Notes under the pieces: generated by a model
Databases searched by the model: none
The model's input: the letters and a program-made list of their open reading frames with translations, nothing else
Told to the model about the DNA's origin: nothing
Origin: an uncultured Bacteroidales bacterium
GTDB lineage: Bacteria; Bacteroidota; Bacteroidia; Bacteroidales; UBA932
Assembly: GCA_937901105.1 (NCBI GenBank)
Contig: CALCHD010000202.1
Coordinates: 1-12,750 of the forward strand
Direction of reading: 5' to 3'
DNA: 12,750 nt
Part shown: piece after piece, positions 1 to 6,767 of the stretch
Layout of the letters: each line of letters opens with the position of its first letter
Position numbering within the stretch: position 1 is the stretch's first letter
Position numbers and translations under genes: made by a program

Positions 1-110
1 AACGGCAAGAGTTTGCGTAAATTTACGCTATCAGAAAATTCACATAAAAGAGGCCGGCTTTTAGGAATCATCAAAAAATGCCAAAAAGAGAAATTTCTGT
101 GGTCTGTAAG
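1..110. repeat. 110-bp direct repeat, copy 1 (may extend left of the window)
   Basis: This copy matches 1373-1482 in the same orientation at 105 of 110 positions, without gaps. The five differences (56, 58, 100, 101, 103) are all transitions. Similarity ends at about 110 on the right; the left limit is hidden by the window edge. Both copies contain a perfect 14-bp palindrome, GCGTAAATTTACGC (15-28 here), and a 10-bp palindrome, AGAAATTTCT (89-98). Copy 2 is the upstream region of the minus-strand rpn gene, so copy 1 may be the upstream region of a second rpn gene lying just left of the window. Confidence 0.93.
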
Positions 111-149
111 ATTAAAGATTTCGCATATATATGCCATCTAGAATTTGTG

Positions 150-373
150 TATGCACAACCTCCCATCCACAGACAAGGACTGAAAAATAGCCTTCGGTAT
201 GGCTGGCAATCTATTGCATCTGAATCATAATTTCATAACTCACAAATGCCCCAGATTGTCTACGAAGAGGCATTTGTTCAAACACACGGAAATTTTATGG
301 TTCATCTGCAATGATTGCTTACGCCCCTCAGGATATTTTTCAGTCCTTGCCTGTTCCTGTGCGGTTGTGTATA
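150..373. repeat. Long imperfect palindrome (about 224 bp), possible MITE or large hairpin
   Basis: The two halves are imperfect inverted copies centred near 260. The strongest segments are CAAGGACTGAAAAATA (174-189), the exact reverse complement of 334-349; this extends to arms 169-193 and 330-354 with 23 of 25 paired. The others are CACAACC (154-160) against 363-369, a gapped match between about 206-230 and 296-318, and a central hairpin ACAAATGCC (242-250) against GGCATTTGT (269-277). All segments are in order and nearly coaxial, so they form one structure. It lies between repeat copy 1 and the rpn terminator and fills most of the gene-free stretch 111-375. No clear target-site duplication is visible. 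It could be a MITE-like element or the relic of an inverted duplication. Confidence 0.75.
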
Positions 374-375
374 AG

Positions 376-410
376 TAAAAATAGCTATTCCCGCGCTTGA
401 GAATAGCTAT
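376..410 (-). terminator. Intrinsic terminator of the rpn gene
   Basis: A perfect 10-bp inverted repeat, ATAGCTATTC (381-390) and GAATAGCTAT (401-410), encloses a 10-nt loop. Read on the minus strand the stem is followed by TTTTACTTAT. It begins 19 bp past the rpn stop codon, as expected for a rho-independent terminator. Stem GC content is modest, so termination may be incomplete. Confidence 0.7.
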
Positions 411-429
411 ACAAATATCAAATCTTAAT

Positions 430-1320
430 TTACAGTTCAGAAATTTCTGCATCACTTAATCCGGTGCAGCTGGCAATCAGGTCTGTGCTGCATCCCTTGG
501 CCTTCATGTTGCGGGCAATATCCAGTTTCTCGTTCATTCTTCCATCTTTTTCTCCCCTCATTTCAGCAAACTTAATGCATCCCATCGTGTCCCTGTAGCT
601 CTTTAGGTCAGATTCGTACTGCATCCTGTCCTGTTCAGACAGGGAGGCTACATCTGCGGTGTCCAAAACTTTGTAGAAAATCTCCTTTGTGCTCTCTGAA
701 AGTCCAGTCTCTGCAACTTCTTGCTTAAGCTCATCAATAGTCTTCATACCCTTATTCATTTCTTTGAGCAAATATACAAAAAATTCATATTTTAAGGAAC
801 AATCATGGATGCTCGTAGCCTTGAGGCATGGTATCTGTAACAGTATGATATTAAGCTTGTCGGAGAATGGTTTCTTTCCAATAATGTCATATAGAACCAC
901 ATCTCTCCTCAATACTGGGGTCTCCTCATATGTGAAATTCATCAGGCAGATAGAATACACTCGCTTAATCTGTGTGTAATCCCACTCCTTGCCTCTTTTA
1001 CCCATCCTGTCAATCAATCTGCAGGTATAATAAATAATCCTGTCGGCCTCATTCATCATCTGTTGGTTCTGGAGCTCAATCAGGTACAGGTCTCCTGCCT
1101 CATCTTTACACAAAATGTCAAACACACACCCTTTCAGTTCCTGCGACACCGGGATTGACTCACTGTTCATGATGTCCACCTCCACAATCTCCGGTTCCGG
1201 CGACAGAAGCACATTCAGGATTCCGATAAGATTTGCCTTGCTCCCCTCTGTAGCGAACAGATACTTAAAACTCCAATCCAGAAAAGGATTCATAACCTTT
1301 CTCTCAAACTTTCTTTCCAT
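430..1320 (-). CDS. Rpn-family PD-(D/E)XK nuclease / putative transposase
   Basis: A 296-residue protein of the Rpn/YhgA-like family, recombination-promoting nucleases with a PD-(D/E)XK fold that are often annotated as transposases. The N-terminus reads NPFLDWSFKYLF (residues 11-22), the family's typical opening. The presumed catalytic residues are D68 (CVFDIL) and E82/Q84 in the strand LYLIELQNQ, the D...ExQ form of the motif. The C-terminus (about 235-296) is a charged helix followed by KGCSTDLIASCTGLSDAEI, resembling the small helical tail common in this family. I chose ATG at 1320; an upstream in-frame TTG at 1329 is less likely. A promoter (1350-1381) and a terminator (376-410) frame it as a single-gene unit. 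It is divergent from the polysaccharide operon and flanked by direct repeats, consistent with a mobile or repeatedly duplicated gene. Its DNA target and present activity cannot be judged. Confidence 0.9.
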   Translation of the reverse strand: MERKFERKVMNPFLDWSFKYLFATEGSKANLIGILNVLLSPEPEIVEVDIMNSESIPVSQELKGCVFDILCKDEAGDLYLIELQNQQMMNEADRIIYYTCRLIDRMGKRGKEWDYTQIKRVYSICLMNFTYEETPVLRRDVVLYDIIGKKPFSDKLNIILLQIPCLKATSIHDCSLKYEFFVYLLKEMNKGMKTIDELKQEVAETGLSESTKEIFYKVLDTADVASLSEQDRMQYESDLKSYRDTMGCIKFAEMRGEKDGRMNEKLDIARNMKAKGCSTDLIASCTGLSDAEISEL

Positions 1321-1349
1321 AACACACAAGTTTTAAAATCAATATTCCG

Positions 1350-1381
1350 CAAACCTATAATCCCGACAGTTAAACGGCAAG
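1350..1381 (-). promoter_or_regulatory. Bacteroidetes-type promoter of the rpn gene
   Basis: On the minus strand TAGGTTTG (1357-1350) matches the TAnnTTTG -7 element exactly. CTTG (1381-1378) lies 20 bp upstream and differs from TTTG by one base. Transcription would start near 1346, giving a short leader of about 25 nt before the ATG at 1320. The -33 box lies inside repeat copy 2, and the 14-bp palindrome at 1387-1400 sits just upstream, placed like an operator. Confidence 0.6.
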
Positions 1382-1482
1382 AGTTTGCGTAAATTTACGC
1401 TATCAGAAAATTCACATAAAAGAGGCCAGTTTTTAGGAATCATCAAAAAATGCCAAAAAGAGAAATTTCTGCAGCCTGTAAG
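1373..1482. repeat. 110-bp direct repeat, copy 2
   Basis: Partner of 1-110 (105 of 110 identical, same orientation). It lies directly upstream of the minus-strand rpn gene and carries that gene's -33 box. It contains the perfect palindrome GCGTAAATTTACGC at 1387-1400 and AGAAATTTCT at 1461-1470. An open frame crosses both copies, but all five substitutions change the encoded residue, so I do not treat it as protein coding. Confidence 0.93.
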
Positions 1483-1491
1483 GTGTGAAAA

Positions 1492-1524
1492 TTTGCATTT
1501 TCGCGTGCCTGGAGATTACATTTG
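1492..1524 (+). promoter_or_regulatory. Promoter P1 upstream of an orphan terminator
   Basis: TTTG (1492-1495), a 21-bp spacer and TACATTTG (1517-1524) fit the Bacteroidetes promoter consensus without a mismatch. Transcription would start at about 1527-1531. The terminator at 1576-1607 lies about 50 bp downstream with no plausible protein gene between, so P1 would make a roughly 80-nt RNA or a conditional long leader to the polysaccharide operon. Confidence 0.55.
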
Positions 1525-1527
1525 CCG

Positions 1528-1607
1528 GGCAGTTAAACATGTGCTGAATAACGTTAATTTTAAAAAGTCCCAGATGAGGTTGCCGTAACTGCCGGCAGCC
1601 TCTTTTT
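1528..1607 (+). ncRNA. Candidate small RNA or attenuator leader
   Basis: This is the predicted transcript from promoter P1 to the terminator at 1576-1607. Its first bases, GGCAGTTA (1528-1535), are exactly complementary to TAACTGCC (1586-1593), which is the loop plus the first base of the 3' arm of the terminator. With one bulge the pairing extends to 1524-1535 with 1586-1596. Forming it would compete with the terminator stem. The RNA could therefore switch between a terminated and a read-through form, or fold as a pseudoknot in a stable small RNA. It matches no RNA family I recognise. The ends are inferred from promoter and terminator positions only. Confidence 0.35.
1576..1607 (+). terminator. 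Strong intrinsic terminator upstream of the polysaccharide operon
   Basis: GAGGTTGCCG (1576-1585) pairs with CGGCAGCCTC (1593-1602) through ten pairs, one of them U·G, around a 7-nt loop, followed by five T (1603-1607). This is a textbook plus-strand rho-independent terminator. There is no recognisable plus-strand gene upstream in the window, so it either ends the short P1 transcript or is left over from a gene displaced by the rpn/repeat block. Confidence 0.85.
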
Positions 1608-1664
1608 ATATGCGTAATGTAGAAGGAGGGGAGAATGGCTGATAAAATCCTCAATCATAAATTA

Positions 1665-1696
1665 TTTGGTTTATAACCACTTGTTTAATATCTTTG
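1665..1696 (+). promoter_or_regulatory. Promoter P2 of the polysaccharide operon
   Basis: TTTG (1665-1668), a 20-bp spacer and TATCTTTG (1689-1696) match the Bacteroidetes consensus exactly. The start would be at about 1700, giving a leader of about 170 nt before the ATG at 1874. It is downstream of the terminator at 1576-1607, so it can drive the operon independently of P1. I saw no inverted repeats flanking it of the kind that invert capsule promoters in B. fragilis. Confidence 0.7.
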
Positions 1697-1699
1697 CAA

Positions 1700-1873
1700 G
1701 AAATAATGTACACTTCTTATAGGTGGTAGTGTATTTTGAAATGGGGGGGGGGTAGATAGTTTTCATTGTCAGTGAGTTACGGAAAAATGAGGTATGTGGC
1801 ACACTGGCAAATGTAAACGCGTATATACCTAACCGGCAGAAAAACAAGAATAAATTAAAGAATAAACAATAAA
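1700..1873 (+). promoter_or_regulatory. 5' leader of the polysaccharide operon with G10 tract and mini-ORF
   Basis: This untranslated stretch contains an uninterrupted run of ten G (1743-1752). The first G completes an ATG at 1741, so the tract encodes Met-Gly-Gly-Gly and then TAG. One extra G would lengthen the mini-ORF to eleven codons; one fewer would give five. A weak long-range pairing, AGGTAT with ATACCT, encloses about 1790-1830. The 20 bases before the SLBB start are almost all A/T, the normal Bacteroidetes initiation context. Homopolymers of this kind are classic slippage sites, but here the tract lies in the leader and not in a long coding frame. Confidence 0.6.
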
Positions 1874-4216
1874 ATGAAAGTAAGAAATTTATTATTGATC
1901 CTCACTTTGGCACTCACAAACGGAGTGGCCCAGGCACAAAGCTCATCAGACATGGCACTTGCAAAACAGCTTGCAAAACAGCAGGGCTATTCAGACGCCC
2001 AGATTGAGGCAATGATGAATCAGTACAATAAAGGTGGCAATACACCTGCAGCTGCAACTGCGCAGGCAGTAGACCGCAACGCAGCAGCAGCGCAGCAGAT
2101 GCAGATGGCCCAGGCGGCACCAGCAGCCAAGGCAGCGCCAGCAGAAACCATTTACGGCCACAACCTCTTCAAGAACAAGAGCCTTAACTTTGTACCAAGC
2201 TACAACATTCCAACCCCTGCAAACTACAAGCTTTCAGCAGGAGACGAGGTAGTAATAGACATCTGGGGAGATGCAATCTCAAACATCACTGCAACCATTT
2301 CTCCCGACGGTTCAATCAACGTCCCTAACCTTGGCCCTGTATACCTTGCAGGCCAGACAGTAGAGAAAGCAGAGAAATCTCTAAAATCATATTTGAGCAA
2401 AATCTACAGCGGAATTGCACAGGAGGAGCCAACCACATTCGTTAAGCTTGCCCTTGGCAAAACCAAGACTGTAACTGTAAACGTAGTTGGTGACGTAGAG
2501 AAACCTGGCAGCTACACCCTTCCTGCCCTTTCAACCATTGCTAGCGCAATGTACCTTGCAGAAGGCCCTAATGACCTTGGAACTATCCGTGCCATCAACC
2601 TATACCGCAATGGCAAGCTTGTAAGCTCATTTGACGTATACGAGTTCATTGCAAAAGGAACTTTCAACAGCAATGTGAAACTTGAGGATAACGACGTTAT
2701 CTCGGTAGCTCCATATGCAGGTGTAGTAACGGTAATGGGTGGAGTTAAACGTCCTATGAAATACGAGGTAAAACCTGGCGAGACCCTTGATAAAGTACTT
2801 GCATACGCAGGAGGCTTTTCAGATGCTGCATTTGCAGACAAAGTACATGTAGACCGTAAAGTTACAGGAGCGCAGACCGGAGCAGTTGGAGAGTCATTTG
2901 ATGTAACTGCAGAGAAATACAGCTCTTTTGAAGTAAAGGACGGTGATGTGATTACAGTAAATGTAAATGCAGACCAGTTCAAGAACAGAGTCCAGATTGC
3001 AGGAGCAGTTTGGCATCCAGGAACATACGCAATCACCTCAGAGACCACAACCCTTAAACAGCTTATCCAGGCTGCAGGCGGTCTTATGGATGATGCCCAT
3101 ACAGAGAAAGGCTTCATAGTAAGATACGGTGAGAACCGCCAGAAAGAGCAGGTTTCATTCAACCTTAAGAATGTAATCCTTGGTTCAGAGAATGTAACCC
3201 TTGCACCAGACGATTCAGTACAGATTTTCTCTGCAACCGAATTGCAGCCAAGACTTACAGTAAAAATTTACGGAGAAGTGAATAATGCTGGCAACAATAC
3301 CTTTGATTACAGAGAGGGCATGACCATTGGAGACCTTATCCTCATGGCTGGCGGACTTAATGAGGCTGCAACCCTTTCAAAAGTTGAGGTTGCAAGAAGA
3401 ATGCCTAAAAAAGGTGAGGTGGACAATTCAGATGTTGTGGCAGAGGTGTTGAATTACAACCTTTTGAAGAACCCTGCAGATGCAGATGTGAAGCTGCAGC
3501 CTTTTGATATCGTATTTGTAAGAAAAGATGCAGGCTACAAACCTCAGCAGGCAGTAACAGTAGATGGAGAGATCAACTATCCTGGCACCTACGTAGTAGA
3601 GAAGAGCACAGTGAGATTGAGCGATATAATTAACCGTGCAAGCGGCTTTACAAAAGAGGCATACATCAAAGGTGCAAAACTTACCCGTATCCTTACCAAA
3701 GAGGAGTTTGACCGCTTGAAAGTGGCAATGGATATTGCAAAGAAGCAGGTAAGTGATTCTTCAGCTGTAGATTCACTTGAGATTGGAGAGAGCTATACTA
3801 TTGCAATTGACCTTGAGAAAGCAATGGCTACCCCAGGTTCAGTAGCAGATGTAATCCTACGTGAAGGTGATGTTATCTCAGTACCTGCATATAACAGTAC
3901 AGTTAAAATTTCAGGAGCTGTACTTTATCCTAATACTGTAGCATTCGATCCTAAGAAAAACTGGAACTACTACATCTCAAATGCCGGTGGTGTATCTAAA
4001 GATGGATTGAAACGCAAAGTGTATATGGTACACATGAACGGTTCAGTTGCAACAAAAGGTGACTCAAACTTTAAGGTGCAGCCAGGTACAGAGATTATAG
4101 TTCCTGCCAAGAACCGCCAGGAGGGTGGACAGAGCCTTGCTGCTATTATGGGCATAGCAACCTCTACTGCTTCATTGGCAGCAATGGTAACAACAATTAT
4201 TAACCAGATGAAATAG
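1874..4216 (+). CDS. Outer-membrane polysaccharide export protein, multi-SLBB (Wza-like)
   Basis: A 780-residue export protein of the Wza/BexD class, predicted to form the outer-membrane/periplasmic channel through which the polysaccharide leaves the cell. A signal peptide covers residues 1-21 with a likely cleavage at AQA|Q. There is no lipobox cysteine, unlike E. coli Wza, which is a lipoprotein. An Ala/Gln-rich linker (about 57-90) precedes the Poly_export domain (about 115-200, with YKLSAGDEVVIDIWGD). About six SLBB-like repeats follow, each opening with a pattern like V.(V/I).G.V..PG.Y and ending in .AGG (near 202, 286, 373, 463, then two more). A small hydrophobic segment closes the protein (about 752-777). 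It is about twice the length of Wza, as is common in Bacteroidetes. It is the first gene of the operon, behind P2 and an A/T-rich start site, and lies 18 bp from the next gene. Confidence 0.92.
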   Translation: MKVRNLLLILTLALTNGVAQAQSSSDMALAKQLAKQQGYSDAQIEAMMNQYNKGGNTPAAATAQAVDRNAAAAQQMQMAQAAPAAKAAPAETIYGHNLFKNKSLNFVPSYNIPTPANYKLSAGDEVVIDIWGDAISNITATISPDGSINVPNLGPVYLAGQTVEKAEKSLKSYLSKIYSGIAQEEPTTFVKLALGKTKTVTVNVVGDVEKPGSYTLPALSTIASAMYLAEGPNDLGTIRAINLYRNGKLVSSFDVYEFIAKGTFNSNVKLEDNDVISVAPYAGVVTVMGGVKRPMKYEVKPGETLDKVLAYAGGFSDAAFADKVHVDRKVTGAQTGAVGESFDVTAEKYSSFEVKDGDVITVNVNADQFKNRVQIAGAVWHPGTYAITSETTTLKQLIQAAGGLMDDAHTEKGFIVRYGENRQKEQVSFNLKNVILGSENVTLAPDDSVQIFSATELQPRLTVKIYGEVNNAGNNTFDYREGMTIGDLILMAGGLNEAATLSKVEVARRMPKKGEVDNSDVVAEVLNYNLLKNPADADVKLQPFDIVFVRKDAGYKPQQAVTVDGEINYPGTYVVEKSTVRLSDIINRASGFTKEAYIKGAKLTRILTKEEFDRLKVAMDIAKKQVSDSSAVDSLEIGESYTIAIDLEKAMATPGSVADVILREGDVISVPAYNSTVKISGAVLYPNTVAFDPKKNWNYYISNAGGVSKDGLKRKVYMVHMNGSVATKGDSNFKVQPGTEIIVPAKNRQEGGQSLAAIMGIATSTASLAAMVTTIINQMK

Positions 4217-4234
4217 CAAACACTATATATTGGA

Positions 4235-6208
4235 ATGAACAATTTCTATAAAAGTCTGTCCAACAAGATTATAAACTCTCCATACATCAGCAGGTGGAGT
4301 GTGCTTGTAATTGATACACTTGTAGCAACATTTGCTACAATGTCTGTATACCTTGTATTGGGATTCTTTACCAACACTATACCAGTATTCAACCGCTACG
4401 CCTTCATTGGTACAAGTGCGCTGGTTACCACTATGGCAACCTTCTTGCTGTTTGGTACATACAGAGGCATTATGCGCCATACAACAATACAGGAGATTAT
4501 AAGGATAGGCTTTGCTGTAATGTTCAAGAGTGTAATACTCTTCATATTGTTCATTTCATTAAGGAAAGTGGCAGGGTTTACATTCAAGCCTATAAATATT
4601 TTCTTTGCCCAGGTTGCAGATGTATTGTGTTCATTGGCACTTCTTGTAATGTTGAGGATGTTCCTTATTTACATCTATGAGCTTGTATTGGCAAGCAAGA
4701 ACAAGACTGCAAAGAGGGTATTCATTTACGGAGATGATGCCAAGGCTGTTTCCCTTACATCATTCTTGTCCAAAAACCTGCACGCAGAGTACAGGATTAT
4801 GGGCTTTGTAAAGATGCAGAGCAGGATGACCAAACTTAAACTGCATGGCTTAACTTTGTATACCCTAGATGATTATGACTACTTTAGCGAGATTATAGAC
4901 CGAAAGAATGTAAATGCCATAGTATTCCCTACACAGCATGATGCATTGGAGGAGAAAGACAGGCTTATTGAGTGGTGTATTAAGAAGCATATAAAAGTTC
5001 TGGTATTGCCTCAACTTAATGAGATGCCTAAAGATGGCAATATGCAGAACATGATCAGGGAGATTAAGATTGAGGACCTTTTGGGAAGGGATGAGATTAC
5101 CATTAACATTCAGGAGGTAAGTAATTTCTTGTCCGGCAAGCGTGTAATGGTAACTGGCGGAGCCGGCAGTATTGGAAGTGAGCTCAGCCGACTTATCAGT
5201 TCATTCCCGGTAGAGCAGATTATGGTATTGGATTGTGCAGAAACCCCTTTGCATAATATACAGCTGGAACTTACAGACAGGGAGAAGGGTGAGAAAGGAA
5301 AAGAGTTCTCTCTAGAGCAGTTTGAAGAGAGATATAAATTCATCATTGCAGATGTAAGGGATGTTGCCCGAATGGAGAGGGTATTCGAGGCTTACAGGCC
5401 ACAGATAGTCTTCCATGCTGCAGCCTACAAGCATGTACCTCTTATGGAAGCAAATCCTTGTGAGGCAATTAATACCAATGTAGTGGGCAGCCGCAATGTT
5501 GCAGATATGGCTGTAAAATATGGCGTTGAGAAAATGGTTATGGTCTCTACAGACAAGGCTGTAAACCCAACCAATGTTATGGGATGTTCAAAGAGACTTG
5601 CAGAGATTTATGTGCAGACATTAAGCCGTGCTATCATAAGCGGCAAAGTGGAGGGTAAGACCAAGTTCATTACTACCCGTTTTGGAAACGTCCTTGGTTC
5701 AAACGGTTCTGTAATTCCAAGATTCAGGGAGCAGATCATTAAAGGTGGTCCGGTAACAGTAACTCACCCAGATATTATCAGATACTTTATGACAATTCCA
5801 GAGGCATGCCGTCTGGTACTGGAGGCAGCTACAATGGGAGAGGGGTATGAGATTTTTGTATTTGATATGGGCAAGCCGGTTAAGATTGCAGATTTGGCCA
5901 AGAATATGATTTCTCTGGCAGGTTTTGAACCTGGCAAGGATATTCAGATTGTTTTCTCGGGATTAAGGCCGGGAGAGAAGCTTTATGAGGAGCTTTTGAG
6001 TACTAAGGAGAATACTATCCCTACGGGCCACAAGAAGATCTCAGTGGCAAAGGTGAGGGAGTACTCTTATAATGCTATATTGCCGGAATACCAGAAACTT
6101 TGGGATTTGGCAAAGGCAATGGAGAAGACTGAAACTGTAAGGCAGATGAAGGCAATAGTGCCAGAATTCATCAGCCAGAACTCCATTTACTCTAAATTGG
6201 ACAAATAG
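4235..6208 (+). CDS. Membrane-anchored UDP-sugar 4,6-dehydratase (PglF/WbpM/CapD-like)
   Basis: A 657-residue member of the large membrane-bound SDR family that removes water from UDP-GlcNAc to give UDP-4-keto-6-deoxy-GlcNAc, the entry to bacillosamine, QuiNAc and related sugars. Four membrane helices occupy about 21-45, 55-77, 90-109 and 122-152. A CoA-binding-like Rossmann domain follows (about 158-270), then the catalytic SDR domain with the NAD(P) loop GGAGSIGSE (308-316). The active site reads STDKAVNPTNVMGCSKR (438-454). The usual Tyr of YxxxK is Met449, with Lys453, as in WbpM and PglF, which supports dehydratase rather than epimerase chemistry. The full domain set is present. It sits 18 bp after the export gene and 2 bp before upxY, so co-transcription is very likely. 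The exact sugar product is inferred from the family. Confidence 0.9.
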   Translation: MNNFYKSLSNKIINSPYISRWSVLVIDTLVATFATMSVYLVLGFFTNTIPVFNRYAFIGTSALVTTMATFLLFGTYRGIMRHTTIQEIIRIGFAVMFKSVILFILFISLRKVAGFTFKPINIFFAQVADVLCSLALLVMLRMFLIYIYELVLASKNKTAKRVFIYGDDAKAVSLTSFLSKNLHAEYRIMGFVKMQSRMTKLKLHGLTLYTLDDYDYFSEIIDRKNVNAIVFPTQHDALEEKDRLIEWCIKKHIKVLVLPQLNEMPKDGNMQNMIREIKIEDLLGRDEITINIQEVSNFLSGKRVMVTGGAGSIGSELSRLISSFPVEQIMVLDCAETPLHNIQLELTDREKGEKGKEFSLEQFEERYKFIIADVRDVARMERVFEAYRPQIVFHAAAYKHVPLMEANPCEAINTNVVGSRNVADMAVKYGVEKMVMVSTDKAVNPTNVMGCSKRLAEIYVQTLSRAIISGKVEGKTKFITTRFGNVLGSNGSVIPRFREQIIKGGPVTVTHPDIIRYFMTIPEACRLVLEAATMGEGYEIFVFDMGKPVKIADLAKNMISLAGFEPGKDIQIVFSGLRPGEKLYEELLSTKENTIPTGHKKISVAKVREYSYNAILPEYQKLWDLAKAMEKTETVRQMKAIVPEFISQNSIYSKLDK

Positions 6209-6210
6209 AG

Positions 6211-6747
6211 ATGAAAGAGACTCCATACCAGTGGTTTGCCATGCGTGCAACCTATAAAAGGGAAATGGTGGCCAAAGAGTATTTGGAGGGGAAAGGGATT
6301 GAGGTGTTTGTACCAACGAGGAGGGAGGTAAAGGTAGTGAGAGGGATAAAACGTAAGGTAACTGTACCTGCAATAAACAGCCTGATATTTGTATATGCCC
6401 AGAAAGAGGCATTGCAGCAGGCAAAGTTTGGTGTAGAGTATTTGCAGTACCTTACAAGAAAACTGGATGGCAACAATATTCCCATAATTGTACCATCTGA
6501 ACAGATGGAGCAGTTCAGGAAGGTTGTGGAGGATGATACAATTGACAAAAAGTTCTTTGCCCCAGGTGAGGTAAACCTGGCAGCAGGAACTAAAGTTAAA
6601 GTGCACGGCGGAGGATTGGACGGATATGAAGGAATGCTTGTAAAAATTCCTGGAAGAAGAAACAAGCAGTTCTTCCTGGAACTAGAGGGGGTAGTTTCAG
6701 TAAACCCGGAGCTGAAGAATTATCACCTTCTGGAGGTTGTTAAATAA
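6211..6747 (+). CDS. upxY: UpxY-family NusG-like transcription antiterminator
   Basis: A 178-residue NusG paralogue. The N-terminal NGN domain starts at WFAMRATYKRE (residues 7-17) and runs through VFVPTRREVKVVRGIKRKV (about 32-50) and NSLIFVYA. The C-terminal KOW-like part includes GTKVKVHGGGLDGYEGMLVKIP. In Bacteroides, UpxY proteins let RNA polymerase read through the leader of their own capsule locus. They are normally encoded at the very start of that locus. Here the gene is third, two bases behind the dehydratase, and is followed immediately by an internal promoter and a structured leader (6768-6891). The gene could therefore act on the wzz-onward part, on the whole operon, or on both. 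No upxZ-like gene is visible. Its recognition element is unknown. Confidence 0.88.
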   Translation: MKETPYQWFAMRATYKREMVAKEYLEGKGIEVFVPTRREVKVVRGIKRKVTVPAINSLIFVYAQKEALQQAKFGVEYLQYLTRKLDGNNIPIIVPSEQMEQFRKVVEDDTIDKKFFAPGEVNLAAGTKVKVHGGGLDGYEGMLVKIPGRRNKQFFLELEGVVSVNPELKNYHLLEVVK

Positions 6748-6767
6748 GGTTTTATTTGCTAACTTTG
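6736..6767 (+). promoter_or_regulatory. Internal promoter P3 overlapping the end of upxY
   Basis: TAACTTTG (6760-6767) matches TAnnTTTG exactly. GTTG (6736-6739), one base off TTTG, lies 20 bp upstream, inside the last codons of upxY. The predicted start is near 6771. This would allow wzz and the sugar genes to be transcribed separately from the export genes. Confidence 0.5.

Noticed and set aside
240..455. Minus-strand 71-codon open frame at the 3' end of rpn
   Set aside because: It overlaps the rpn C-terminus in another frame and runs through the terminator and the palindrome. It has no recognisable domain.
1385..1588. Plus-strand 67-codon open frame crossing repeat copy 2, also partly present in copy 1
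   Set aside because: It needs a TTG start. All five differences between the two repeat copies change the encoded amino acid, and its stop falls in the loop of a terminator hairpin. There is no sign of protein-level constraint.
1430..1700. Possible invertible promoter region upstream of the operon
   Set aside because: No pair of inverted repeats brackets P1 or P2. The only large inverted repeat in the window (150-373) brackets neither promoter nor gene start.
2512..3162. Minus-strand 216-codon open frame inside the export gene
   Set aside because: It is a shadow of the SLBB gene: low-complexity Ser/Thr/Pro-rich translation, no promoter, and the sense strand has clear family motifs.
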